Shown: positions 33,545 through 44,663 of the stretch, piece after piece | How the letters are laid out: each line of letters begins with the position of its first letter | How positions within the stretch are numbered: the first letter of the stretch is position 1 | Assembly: GCA_024734495.1 (NCBI GenBank) | Contig: JALMQS010000066.1 | Location: 5,982,280-6,046,279, forward strand | Source of the DNA: Forficula auricularia | Lineage: Eukaryota; Arthropoda; Insecta; Dermaptera; Forficulidae | DNA length: 64,000 nt | Reading direction: 5' to 3' | Made by a program: the position numbers and the translations under genes | Notes under the pieces: model-generated | The model's database searches: none | The model's input: the letters and a program-made list of their open reading frames with translations, nothing else | What the model was told of the DNA's origin: nothing

Positions 33545-34710
33545 TTACCTTTGCTGAAGACAGAGAAATCGACTTTAAACCAAAATAGCGATTGATTCTC
33601 ATCTAGTACGGAGGAATAATCATTCTATATTGGATTTTTGACGTTTCGGTTTTTATTAGTAACCATTGCTGAAGACATGAGAAATCGACTTTAAACCAAA
33701 AATAGCGATTGATTCTCATCTAGTACTTGAGGAATAACTGTCTTCATATTGGATTTTTTTGACGTTTCGGTTTTTATTAGTAACTACTGCTGAAGACATA
33801 GAGAAACGGACTTTAAACCAAAAATAGCGATTGATTCTCATCTAGTACTTGAGAAATAATCATTCTATATTGGATTTTTGACGTTTCGGTTTTTATTATT
33901 ATAACCATTGCTGAAGACATAGAGAAATCGACTTTAAACCAAAATAGCGATTGATTCTCATCTAGTACTTGAGGAATAATCATTCTATATTGGATTTTTG
34001 ACGTTTCGGTTTTTATTAGTAACCATTGCTGAAGACATAGAGAAATCGATTTTAAACCAAAAATAGCGATTGATTCTCATCTAGTACTTGAGGATTAATC
34101 ATTCTATATTGGATTTTTGACGTTTCGGTTTTTATTAGTAACCATTGCTGAAGACATAGAGAAATCGATTTTAAACCAAAAATAGCGATTGATTCTCATC
34201 TAGTACTTGAGTGTAACAATCATTCTATATTGGATTTTTGACGTTTCGGTTTTTATTAGTAACCATTGCTGAAGACATAGAGAAATCGATTTTAAACTGA
34301 AATAGCGATTGATTCTCATCTAGTACTTGAGGAATAATCATTCTATATTGGATTTTTGACGTTTCGGTTTTTTCATTAGTAACCATTGCTGAAGACATAG
34401 AGAAATCGACTTTAAACCAAAATAGCCATCGATTCTCATCTAATACTTGAGGAATAAATCCATTCTATATTGGATTTTTTTGGCGTTTCGGTTTTTATTG
34501 GTAAATCATTGCTGAAGACATAGAGAAACGTAATTTTAAAACCAAAAAATATGATTGATTTTCATCTAATATTTCTGAGGAATAACCATTTTAAGGTTGG
34601 ATTTTTGACATTTCGGTTTTATTGAAAACTACTGCTGAAATAATGGAGGAACGGAATTTAAAATAAAAATAGACATCGACTCATCTAAGTACTTGAGGAA
34701 TAATAAGTTT
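33545..34710 (+). repeat. Tandem array, about ten units of about 120 bp
   Basis: The unit anchor GCTGAAGA recurs at 33553, 33668, 33789, 33910, 34028, 34147, 34268, 34388, 34511 and (as GCTGAAAT) 34634, giving periods of 115-123 bp. Each unit contains GATTGATTCTCATCTAGTAC and TTTTTGACGTTTCGGTTTTT. Central units are nearly identical, and the last three decay steadily. Read on the minus strand, each unit has GGTTACTAATAAAAACC followed by GAAACGTC, like helix II plus the 3' half of the hammerhead-like motifs elsewhere, but without CTGANGA. Confidence 0.9.
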
Positions 34711-35275
34711 TTTGATTATTATTGGTAACCACATATGAATCGACTTAAAAATCAAAAAATAACATCGATTCTCATCATCACTAGGAGAATTTTTAGTTGC
34801 ATTCCATTGATGTTTTGACCATTAATGGCAACCTCTATTGAAAACGTGGAAGAAGACTTAAAAATCAAAAAAGACTAGTTTGGTAAACAACTCAAATTTG
34901 AGTTGTTTGCCATAAAAGAATTTTAGTCTTTTTTGATTTTAAGTCGATTCTTCCACGTTTTCACAGAGGTTGGCCACGTCAAAACATCAAAAATGGAAGC
35001 TGTATTGCTGTTATTTCTCTAGTATTAGATGAGAATCGATCGTTATTTTTGATTTTAAGTCGATTCCTCCATGTCTTCAGCAATGGTTACCAATAATAAT
35101 CGAAACGTCAAAAACTCAATGTAGAATTGTTATTCCTCAAGTATTAGATGAGAATCGATGGCTATTTATCTTAAGTCGATTCCTCTATGTCTCAGCAATG
35201 GTTAAGCAATAATAACCGAAATGTCAAAAATCCAATGTGGAATGGTTATTCGACTCTTAAATGAGAATTATTTTT
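34710..35275 (-). repeat. Turn-round point and inverted arm of the array
   Basis: Around 34885-34920 the sequence passes through a palindrome (GGTAAACAACTCAAATTTGA, then GTTGTTTGCC). Beyond it the same unit continues in inverted orientation for about three diverged units to 35275 (minus-strand anchors 'tcttcagcaatggtta' at 35069 and 'tctcagcaatggttaag' at 35190). The array as a whole is thus a tandem repeat folded into an unequal inverted repeat. Confidence 0.85.
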
Positions 35276-35390
35276 GAATTAATGTCAATATGAACTACAA
35301 ATTGCAAGTGATATCTGATTAATAATAAAGGGAACAAACATATTAGAATATTTCAAATGAATTTGGATAAAGTTTAGCAACGATCCGTTG

Positions 35391-35394
<4 letters not shown>

Positions 35395-35430
<36 letters not shown>
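35395..35430. repeat. (TA)n microsatellite, copy 2
   Basis: A TA tract directly after the right end of the element at 32818-35391, with the same 3' flank as the tract at 32381. Confidence 0.9.
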
Positions 35431-35435
<5 letters not shown>

Positions 35436-35823
35436 ATGGAGATCTATCGAAAGTTGTAGCTAATGAGCTGAAATTTGGCACACAAGATTGTTTATAACAC
35501 GCTTTATACCGAGTTTCAACTTTCTTTTTTTTATAATATGATATTGATACAAGAAGAAGTTGCACCCAAAAGGTACAACCTCTGTAGTCCGCTAACGCCA
35601 ATTTAACCGCCTAGAAACCAGCCTGAAATGAAGGTATACGAACCGAAGAACCGAACCTAACTGAATACCTATATCTTAAGCGAACCGGCAACGACTTTTA
35701 CATTATTCTACTACTCTTCTTTACTTATTCTAATTTTCGCTTCTAGATCGTGCCTTGATTAAAGATGTTGTTTTTTCACAGGAGACAACTGAGCTTCAGT
35801 TTTACTCATGACTGCTATTTGTT
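35419..35823 (+). repeat. Duplicated block, copy 2
   Basis: A near-identical direct copy of 32404-32817, including the LINE-trailer-like part from 35531. The two copies flank the array-bearing element, so the layout is block, element, block, with a short form of the element following at 36453. Confidence 0.75.
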
Positions 35824-35929
35824 TTTTTAGAGGGCATCTGATCTTCGCTTTTACCGTAATTTCTTTTGTACATTTTTATCTGAATTTTAATGAAGTCCAA
35901 TTGAATATTATCTCTCTCTATAACGAGTA

Positions 35930-36145
35930 ACATTTTGGTCCGAGTGCAAAAGGCCATTCCTAGAATAATAGAAATTAAGAAATTAATTTCTAATACTGTA
36001 AAACAGGTTGTATTTGGTACACGTTTGAACTTGTATGTGGCATCCTTGCAATGCACCTTAGCTCTAAAGAAAGAGAGATCATGCTATCCGTACCCTTTGT
36101 AGTTATTTTCATTGATCAGATTCTAACGAAAGAATCGCTCACCTG
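35930..36145 (+). repeat. Dispersed repeat, family R copy
   Basis: It shares 'ccattcctagaataatagaa', 'ttagctctaaagaaagaga' and 'gaatcgctcacctgcac' with 8320-8640 and, inverted, 61850-62025. Unclassified and non-coding. Confidence 0.5.
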
Positions 36146-36452
36146 CACATTAAAAAATAAAAAAGTGAAATCTTTCTCAAGACTCGGTACACTAGAGATG
36201 CTCTAGTAATTAACTTAAATATAAATTGCTTATTTATGTCTATACTATAACATTCTCTTAAAATCTCAATAGAGATTCGAGAATGAAAGAGACCAGCTAG
36301 CAATTTTTGTTAACATTTCTATGAAAATTTCCTTGAATTTTGATAAAGATTTTCCTAAAAATTTGCACATAAACATTTCTATTCAATTTTTGATTAACAA
36401 AACGAAATAAAATATAAACATGAGATCAAATCGAGGCGACATAACCGGATTT

Positions 36453-36793
36453 TTACTTTATCCAATGCGAAGCATGGGGAAAGTATTGTAATCGCTCTCG
36501 CGGCAAGCGCGACTTCAAAGGGTCCTTAGGTAAAGACTACGGAACCCATGGACTCAATTAAGGTCACAAATTGAAGTATTCAATTAGATTGAATTTTAGC
36601 ACGTGACGGTTTTGCCAAAAATTACCAGGGATCTCGTCGAGAGGCCAAAAAGTGCCATTTTTTTTGGAAGTGCATGGGGATGTATGTATGTGTGTTATCG
36701 TTTTTTTCGTCCACGAATTTTTACACACTTTACTCTAGAACATATTAATATTTCAAATGAATTTGGATAAAGTTTAGCAACGATCCGTTGCAG
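36453..36793. mobile_element. Internally deleted copy of the 32818-35391 element
   Basis: The same left end (TTTACTTTATCCAATGCGAA) and right end (CAACGATCCGTTGCA) are present, but 2.2 kb of interior is missing. The junction falls at CTTTACTCTAGA followed by ACATATTA: left-side sequence matches 33355-33366 and right-side sequence 35339 onward. This shows the ends are real element boundaries and the array is an internal component. Confidence 0.7.
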
Positions 36794-39110
36794 TTTATTT
36801 TTCGATGTGGCTGGTGTCTGGAAATGTATTTTTCAAAAAACAATAAAGAAATTCCAATACCCATATAAATTCATAAACTGATAAGTTTATGAAAATTTTA
36901 GAAAGTTCATTCTCGAGCCTAAATTTTTCTATTCGCCAATCGAAGAGCTAATAAGATTTTGAGTTTGTAGCTCCTGATTTTTTGGATTAAAAGTTAAGAA
37001 AATCTTTTTTTTTTTTTAGATTTTCTCGCCTTCCTCATTGGAAAGACATAAGCTCAATGAATTATATAGTTAATAGCTGATTAAATTTCAAATTTTAGAA
37101 TTGAAATGATTGATTATTCCATCTCTTTATCTCTCGCCATCAGCAAATATCACTCTTCTTTTTATCTAACATGTGTTAAATGGGAAAAGACCTCGAAAAC
37201 TTCTCCTCACTCCCTGTGTTAACTCTTATCGATTAGTACATCTGATATCAAATGGATTATTTTTATAAACATGTCTACAGAGTCATCCTCACTCTCCATT
37301 CCGTTTATCATCGTTTATATATATTATTACATTCGAATGTCAATAAAATAATAAAGTAGCAGAGCTGTTTAATTTATCAGAAATAAATTAAAGATTTATT
37401 TTAATATTTATTTATTTATACATATAGGAACAAGTGTGATCCTTGTATCTTAAAATCACTTAAAGCTGCCCCCCCCCCCCCCCAAATATGTTTCGCGACA
37501 CCCACTTTGAGAATCACTGATTTAAAGGCTAGTTAAACGCCACAATATTAAAATAATTTCAAAAAAGACAATATTGAGATCATCCCTAATAACGGAAATC
37601 AAAATTATCCCATTTCTTTTTGGTATACAAATTGGTATATTTAAGTATAAATGAACCTCGTAAGACAAATAATTTATCCAATTATTTTAAAAATAAATAT
37701 TTTCTCGATCTGTAGAATTAACAGTCAGAAATTATTAAATAAATTATTTGACTTACGCGATTCATTTTCTTATAAATAAAAAAAAAATTAAAGTTTAAAG
37801 TAAATTTATCTAAAATTGGTATATTAATCGTTATTTTCTACTGTATTTATTTGACGCTGTTTAAGGACAAATATAAAAAATATTATGAAAATATTTTCTT
37901 GCTGGGAGTAGAATTGTTGATTTTTATCATGATGATGATGATGATGAAGAGGAAATCAACGAGGGTGTCATCCGTTTGATGCAAATAAACATAAACATTT
38001 AGCTAAATAAACGAATAATTTATATACTTATGTGTATAAATATATTCACTTAAATATAGTTATATATTTATTAAATAAAAGTTAATTTTTATACCGATTT
38101 TATAAGTATAGGTACTTGTAGGATATTATTCGTCATTAATCTTGAGGATTCGAAAATATCACTAAATCATCTCAGTGGACTTTGGAATAATCTTATTAGC
38201 GATTTTTTACACTTGGGTTCGATTCCCAAGGAAATAAAAATTATTTTGGAATTAAATTAAACATATTTAACTTGGAGATTGTTGAACTTGAAAAAAATAT
38301 AAACAATAAGAGAATTTTAGTCTCTAAAAGTCATAGAGATGAATAAATTGACGAATGTGTTAGTTAAATTAATGAAAAATTAATTTCAACGACCCTGACA
38401 TTTTTTCCTTCACTTTCTAAACTTTTTTAAAAATATTATTTTTTTGTTATTCGACCTCCACGTCTTTTGACAAAAAATGATTTTTCTAGCTTGGGTGGAT
38501 GTAGAAAAGTAGGATGACATAATTTTAATTTATTTTCAAATATCTTCATTGGTTGTCTAACTGAAATAATTTTCTCATTCATTAAAGTTAATATTTAATA
38601 TTCTTAATATTATATAATCTAGAAGTTCCGGAGTTTCCTTTTAATTAGAGAGGTTTCATTGAGGAGAAGTGAGTTGTCAAATTCACTTTCTGGCTTCCCA
38701 GATGTTACCCTGGTAACCGGTGGAAGCCCGACGTGGGAAACGCTCGGGCTCAAATCACTCAAACGCCCTGGCTTTTAAACTTTTCAAACAACATATGGAT
38801 ACTTAAATAAATATATATTTAGACTGAATCTTACCTAATAACATAAGCAAAATGTGTTTTGACAATGAAAAGGAAAAACTTTTTCAGAAATCAGCACTCT
38901 CTTTACTAATGTGGGGGATTTGATTTAACAATGGTTTCGTCATGGAACAAATTGAACTAGAAAGATGGAAGGAACTTGGAGTAAATTTTTTTTAAGAAAG
39001 CTTATTATAATTTACATAAGAAAAAGAAATGATCAATCTTCAAACATGCATTCTGTAATAGAAATTCGTTCCTAGTTAGGGATCATCATTTCTTTTTAAT
39101 GGTATTATTA
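36794..39110. other. AT-rich DNA with minor repeats
   Basis: Contains a C run (37471-37484), an ATG-type microsatellite (37928-37946), 'gatgcaaataaacataaac' at 37979 matching the 57.2-57.6 kb palindrome edges, and a tRNA-like B-box at 38210-38232. No gene is supported. Confidence 0.45.
38165..38245 (+). repeat. tRNA-like SINE head, degenerate
   Basis: B-box TGGGTTCGATTCCCA at 38214-38228 with an A-rich continuation, resembling 825-905. The A-box region ('tcagtggactttggaa') is weak. Confidence 0.35.
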
Positions 39111-39129
39111 GACCAGAGACCTGCAATCC

Positions 39130-39700
39130 TTATTGGCCAGGGTTTGATCTCTAAAATGTGAAAAGAAGAAGGTGAAATTTTAGAGGCTGGGGAAGAGTAG
39201 AAATTACCTGAATGGGTTTTGAACAAGTTCGTAGCACGTGGGAAATCCCAGACGGGAATCGAGTTTCAGTTGATAAAAGTCATAGGGATAAAGATTGCGT
39301 CAGTTCGATTCTCATCTATTTTGATAGGGGGGTTGATCGTTCGTAAAACGCGTGTTATTACAATTAAATTTTTGGGCCGGGGGTGGGTAGTGTTTTTTAC
39401 TCGTCATAAACGCCATGGTAGTATTTATAGAACAGGGAAAAGAGAGCCAGGAAATCGAGTGAACTGATTTCCCATTAGAAAAATTACTCTCGTCTGAATT
39501 GCATTCAAAGTGGTAAGGGAATTCTTGGAGGCCTATCTTCACAGATGCGAACCATATTCAAGACAAGGTCGAATTTGAGTCTTGCTAAGAAGTTGAGCGG
39601 GCGTAAAATTAGCTATTGCAATTTGAAATTTAAGCTCTCACCCGGCAGCTTTTGTTGCAGAAGTGATTTGGTCAGACCTCAGAATGTCACCCAACATCAC
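39130..39700 (-). pseudogene. Decayed fragment of the 10-kb LINE family
   Basis: From the trailer-like 'tgtgaaaagaagaaggtga' (39158) to 39700 the sequence follows the 3' half of the reverse transcriptase at 10030-10640. For example 'cgtctgaattgcattcaaag' matches the SLATLDAIQKRA region, and 'ggcctatcttcacagatgcg' matches the WRGAS region. Stops and frameshifts are frequent. It lies in the same orientation as the 10-kb copy. Confidence 0.7.
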
Positions 39701-40141
39701 AAAATTCCAGTGAGTCGGAATCAAAAGAAGAGAATGGTCCTACTTGAACGAACTTTATACAACCAAATATTATTAAGTTATCGTAGCTATGTGAAAGACA
39801 TAGACAGGAAATCATGCTAGAAAAGGGCTTTTTTTCATATTTCAGAAATTTCTAAGAATGACTAAAAAAGAAATCGAGTGAATTCACTAGTCTGTCCCCA
39901 TAATCATTTTAATTTAATTTTCTGAAATTCATACTAATATTGATCACCTATAGTTTAATTAGTCAATTAGTTAATACACCAGAGAAATTTAAGGTCTAAT
40001 GTGACTATTATTTTCTATTTAATGGTCGGAAGACCTGAGAAGGAATACAAAGAGACTTGGGAAAAACTGAGTTATAAGTTATAAGATAATTTCTAAGGAG
40101 AATGGTATTGGTTCTAGGTGAAACAGTGAATAAATTTTTTT
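39701..40141. other. AT-rich DNA; one shared repeat edge
   Basis: 'ggtattggttctaggtgaaa' at 40103 is the complement of the 'tttcacctaaaacctacacc' edge seen at 60549 and, diverged, at 44618. Confidence 0.4.
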
Positions 40142-40390
40142 TAATAAAAAAATAAAAAGTTAAAATAGGTACTAGTTGGTGTTTCAAAAATAAAAACAAA
40201 TATTATTTTGAGATTAAACTCATATATATTTCTGGTTTTTAATCCATCTTCACGAATTACAATTAGTATACTTTTCTAACTCCTGAGGATGGCTTCAAAA
40301 CCCGAAATATATATGAGTATATTCTCAAAATATTATTTGTTTTTATATGTGAAACACAAGCTAGTATTTTAACTTTTAAATTTTTATATT
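40142..40390. mobile_element. Palindromic repeat with hammerhead-like motif
   Basis: The arms from AAAAAAATAAAAAGTTAAAA to its complement at about 40385 are inverted copies around 40260. The right arm carries a motif on the plus strand (40278-40316). The left arm has a decayed version on the minus strand (GTGAAGATGG...CCAGAAAT). Confidence 0.65.
40278..40316 (+). ncRNA. Hammerhead-like motif, type with AT helix III
   Basis: CTGAGGA at 40283-40289, one unpaired T, GG/CC helix II, GAAA at 40304-40307, then ATATATAT and GAGT. Helix I is ACTC (40279-40282) with GAGT. Compared with 46565-46604 one base is missing before GAGT, which leaves no proper H17. It is probably impaired. Confidence 0.4.
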
Positions 40391-41231
40391 AGATATCAAT
40401 GGAGCGAAAGAATCAGTGAAATGTAATTTCGGGGATGGGCGCATTAAAGAAGGAGACTTATACAGAGATGAACAGTACCTATGCCACTCATAAAACTGAG
40501 TTAATTTATTCAAATTTATATTTGAGGGACATCAAGAGCACTATCTGGTCTCCTGAACACCTGCTTGAAATAAATATACGTACATATTGTGCGTGATTTT
40601 ATTAACTAAATAATTAGGGGTAGTGTTTAGAAATAAGTTTTAAAAATGTATTTTTTTTCTTTATTAAAATTAAATTTTTGTCATTAATTGGTTTAAACTG
40701 GGAGAAAACAAGTAAGCGAATTAGAAATTAATTCGTCTTAGAATTATACACGGATTAAGTGTGATAAAATCCCGATTTTGATACTTTGAATACTTTTTGA
40801 ATTATTCGATATTTTAACGGCGTGCGAACAGTATATAGATTTTAGATAACAAGCGTAGCTCATTGAAAATAATACAAATATGAATGATTAACACATGATT
40901 GGTCGTGGGTGTGTTTTATAAGTAATAGATTAAATCAATCCCACTCAATTACGAGAATGGAATACGTACTTTCCATATAATAAATGAATAAATCATTTGC
41001 AACCCTCCTTTTAATTTTAATTATTCCTCTATTTATTTATTTTTTCTTTATACACTCGGCAGACTTAACTAGTCCTATAGTATTGAATTCAATAATATAT
41101 ATATACGTATATTTTTGTTTATTCGTGTTTTAAAAATGATTGAAATATGGAAAAAAATCATTTACAAGCATTATTTTTATTGATGAAGAAAATACAAGGG
41201 AAGAGGATTCTAGAAAGTATGTTCTGATGTT
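40391..41231. other. AT-rich DNA, no gene seen
   Basis: No inverted pairing, tRNA-like box or credible frame was found. Confidence 0.4.
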
Positions 41232-42985
41232 AAAATAAATAAAAAATTATTTTAAAGGGTGAGGGGGAGTTTAAAAGAAAAAATAATTTATTTTTTGATG
41301 TTCAATAACTGAACTGACGTCAGAGATCTACTTGAATTCTTTTCACGAATGTGAAATGTCCAGAGGAATTATCAAAGGAACAAAGATTGAAGTAACTAAA
41401 ATGGGTTCCCAATTCTTTATTGTACAAAACGCTATTCAATCTCGCTAATGATGAAAAGCATTGCCTGTAATATACACAGAAGTTGGCCAATAAATTACCT
41501 AATCTCTTCCTTTTAGGTTGCCTAAAAGCCACGCACAACTGAATTATACCTTCTTGACGGAAGGGTTGATTGATACCTCAATTGAAATTGTAACAACAAC
41601 CACAGACACAAACATAATCTAATATGTTAAGCAAACAAAATTAGTAGCAAAGTGGGAGAGGGATTTATGAGAGGAAAGGGTGGACAAAAATAGCCGTATA
41701 AATTAATTCTGTGTGTGTGTATGAGGAAACCACTAATGGGGAGATTAACTAAATAAATCAACAGACAGTTCTTTGGCTAGCCTCTCCCTCTAATATTGTA
41801 ATTGTGAAAAATTAAATATATATACTACAATAGGTAGAAATAAGCATGATGGAAGAAATTGTTTTAACTTACTTTTTTAATTATCATTGTGATTTAGAGA
41901 AATGTAAACGACTGTTAAGAATTAATAGAGTATGTAGATTAACCTCAACAAGTGGAACTCTCTACGTGGAGTTAATATTTTATACCCAGCGTTTCACAAA
42001 ACACGGGCGTCTACGAAAACATTAAGTAAATTTTTTAAAAAATGTGTCTATCATATAATTGTTATCCCTTCATTTTAGTAGGTAATTTTTTTGCAACGAA
42101 ATTTTCTCTGGAGAGAGACGGACTGGTAGAACTTTTAATTGAATGTAATGGAAGGCAGCCCAGGGGGAAAGAAAAAATTAACACATATCAAATAAATTAC
42201 ACCTTATCTGATATGTGTTAATTTTTTCTTTCCTCACTACCCCTGGGCTGCCTTCCATTACATTCAATTATAGATAATTTTATTTCCAATACGCACTATC
42301 ATAAAGGTTAGAGTTCTAAACCTTGTTTGAAGCAACCACTCGACTTTATCACATTTCAATACTGCTTACACTATTAGTCTTAATATTATATTTTTATATA
42401 TCGAAAATTTTCAAGATCTTAACGTTTCCCCTGAACCAAAAGTGTTGTTGTATAAACTGTGTTAATGATTTTCTGGCTAGACCGTTTGACCTATATTTAT
42501 CAAATCTTGATTATAGTGATTTTGACTAATATTGTAGTCACCTGATTACCATATACATTTTTAATAGTACTCTTAGAGTAATTTTTATTATTTTCAAAAT
42601 TTCAAAAAAAAAAAAAAATATATAATTCTAATACAAGAGAAATACGGTATTTGCTTTGATATAAAGCGAAAAAATTTAACTTTGACACCCTCGAAAAAAT
42701 CTGCGATGTATACAAAGGGTCCCCACTGTGGTGAGAATTCTTAATTTTTATATAAAATTAATTAATAATTTCTATTTCTATGAAAATTGTACAATAAAGA
42801 AATGGAAACCCGTTTTAGTTACTTCAATCTTTGTTCCTTTGGTAATTCCTCTGGACATTTCACCTTCGTGAAAAGAATATAAGTAGATCTCTGACGTCAG
42901 TCCAGTTATTGAACATCAAAAAATAAATGATTTTTTCTTTTAAACTCCCCCCCCCCCCCCCTTAAAATAATTTTTTTTATTTACC
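41232..42985. mobile_element. 1.75-kb element with about 200-bp inverted arms
   Basis: 41232-41440 is the reverse complement of 42790-42985. Shared landmarks are ATTTATTTTTTGATGTTCAA, CTGACGTCAGAGATCTACTT and CAAAGGAACAAAGATTGAAG. The arms differ by scattered changes and by an expanded C run on the right (42947-42961). The 1.35-kb middle contains another palindrome (42136-42270) and no transposase. It may be a composite of unrelated insertions between two inverted copies. Confidence 0.7.
42136..42270. mobile_element. Short palindrome related to the 58.7-59.4 kb element ends
   Basis: Arms GAATGTAATGGAAGGCAGCC...and complement, about 60 bp each, with the phrases 'aattaacacatatcaaata' and 'ctacccctgggctgcc' shared with 58658-58730 and 59345-59384. 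The middle of the larger element, including its ribozyme motifs, is missing, so this is an end-to-end remnant. GAGACGGACTGGTA (42115-42128) precedes it, as beside other ribozyme repeats. Confidence 0.7.
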
Positions 42986-43019
42986 GAGAATATATAAGTA
43001 TGGATATCACTAACATTGA

Positions 43020-43857
43020 TATAATAGTAGTACGAGCAGTACTGCCTACGGCACGCCCGGCACCGCTCGGCCCACCGGCTGGTGGCCCTGGTGGGCAGCG
43101 TCTCGAGATGTGATTATTAGCTGTCCGTAATTATATGTTTTGAAAAAAATATTTTTTTGAATATTGATCAAAGAAAGATGAAAAAATATCAGTAAATGCT
43201 TTATAAATACTTTATTAGAGCATGCAAACATTTCTCTCGAAGTTTCCGATCGGTTGGAAACCTATTTCATTATTATATTAAGATAAAATAGCAGTACCAG
43301 GCGTGCTCCTATATAATAATTTTAAAATTAATTTATCTACTAAAATTTCAAATGAGCCGCGCAGTAATAAATTAAGAATTAATCTCATTATCCCATTAAA
43401 TCATATCTCATTAAAACTTATATTATAAATTAAATATATATAATATATATATATTTTAAAATTAATTTGTCTTCTAAAATTTCAAGAATTTATATTTTTC
43501 TTAAATTCAAAATAATTTTTTTTTGAAAATTTTCGCGGTATGAATTATTTCCAAAAAATTAAATATATCTTAATATATAATATATTTTAAAATTAATAAA
43601 TTTGTCTACTAAAATTTCAAATGGGACACGCCGTAAATCTAATATTCTAATCTATATAGAGGAATATATTAATATATAGAGATATTATAGATATATAATA
43701 TAGAGAATAGAGATGTTTTATTTGAAAAATTTGACAATTTAACAAATGTCATTGAATATTAGTTGCTTTTTCTCCCACATGTTCTCCTGACAGCGCCACG
43801 GGTACTGTCTGACAAGGGCTTTTATATATAAGACAAGGGCTTTTATATATATAAGAT
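43020..43857 (-). mobile_element. Possible decayed Helitron or AT-rich repeat cluster
   Basis: On the minus strand the sequence from 43856 reads TCTTATATATATAAAAGCCC after an A, a start often seen in insect Helitrons, with that start duplicated in tandem (about 21 bp). At the other end lies a GC-rich patch (43040-43110) with a strong hairpin potential (GCCCACC...GGTGGGC), but no clean CTRR|T terminus. In between, about 40 bp ('ttaaaattaatttatctact') recur three times (43318, 43455, 43570). The class call is tentative. Confidence 0.35.
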
Positions 43858-44429
43858 TAACTGATCTAAATGAACATTCAAAGTTTACACTTCTTGTGTT
43901 ATTACTATAGAATAGGCACACCCCCTATATCTTATTATATTAATGGAAGAAGGTGATACCATACTACAAAAAGATGAAACACTATGCGACATGATGGATT
44001 TTAATCGCAAGAGATTCTGAATGACTAAGAACATATTCTTTCTGCGAATTAAGAAAAGATTCAGGTGCTAGCGATAGATAGGTATTTTACGCCAACTCAA
44101 CTTCCCTCACCCGAATAAATACATTTAAATAATTCCACTTCTGTCTAGTAAACAGCGTTCATCTGTTAAAATTGTTCAACATACTCTTCTCACCTGGATT
44201 TAAATCACAAATGAGTTAAATTACGATTAAATTTACTTGTACCATACATACTGCACAGTCATGATAAAGTAAACGAAAATGACTGTGTTCCTTATTCTTT
44301 TAAAAAATGGCGTCAATGACCTTAGTAGTAGTCGCGCCTTAAAAATAATTAAATTATTTAAAAAAATAAATTGAAGTCATAAGTATCTGATAATTAATTA
44401 ATAATTAGTTAAAGAATTAATATTTAACG

Positions 44430-44650
44430 GGTTATAGTGGTGTTTCACAAAGAGGAAATAAAATTAAAAAATTAAAAAATCTTTTAAATTATTTTGGAGA
44501 TTTTTTTATTTATCTCTATACATATTTGGGGCTATGAACCCTTCATCAGGAGGTTAAAATAAATAAAATAAAAATATAATATAATAAAAAAATAATAATT
44601 CCTTTGTTTATTAATATGTTTCACTATAAACCAACACCGCTTTCCCTAAA
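44430..44650 (-). mobile_element. Degenerate ribozyme-bearing repeat
   Basis: On the minus strand at 44526-44549, CTGATGA, AGGGTTCATAGCCCC, AAAT keeps the core and a GGG/CCC helix II but has lost the G12 base. The edge 'gtttcactataaaccaaca' (44619) resembles the 60546 edge. Confidence 0.45.
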
Positions 44651-44663
44651 CTTTATTAAAGAA

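Larger units (their letters stand above)
32818..35391. mobile_element. 2.6-kb interspersed element containing an inverted tandem array
   Basis: The left end TTTACTTTATCCAATGCAAA can fold on itself (ACTTTA.CC...GG.TAAAGT). The right end is CAACGATCCGTTG, also a hairpin, preceded by TTTGGATAAAGTTT. So both ends share an inverted CTTTATCCAA word and carry a subterminal hairpin. A short copy with the same ends but no array lies at 36453-36793. No protein is encoded. I cannot assign it to a known superfamily. Confidence 0.6.

Noticed and set aside
33545..34710. CRISPR-like array
   Set aside because: The whole unit repeats, with no unique spacers, and the genome is an animal's. It is a satellite-like tandem repeat.
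38690..38775. tRNA-like sequence 'gggctcaaatcactc'
   Set aside because: No A-box at the right spacing and no acceptor stem.
43046..43231. Minus-strand frame through a GC-rich patch
   Set aside because: The GC patch is a hairpin-forming repeat end, and the frame is otherwise A/T-driven.
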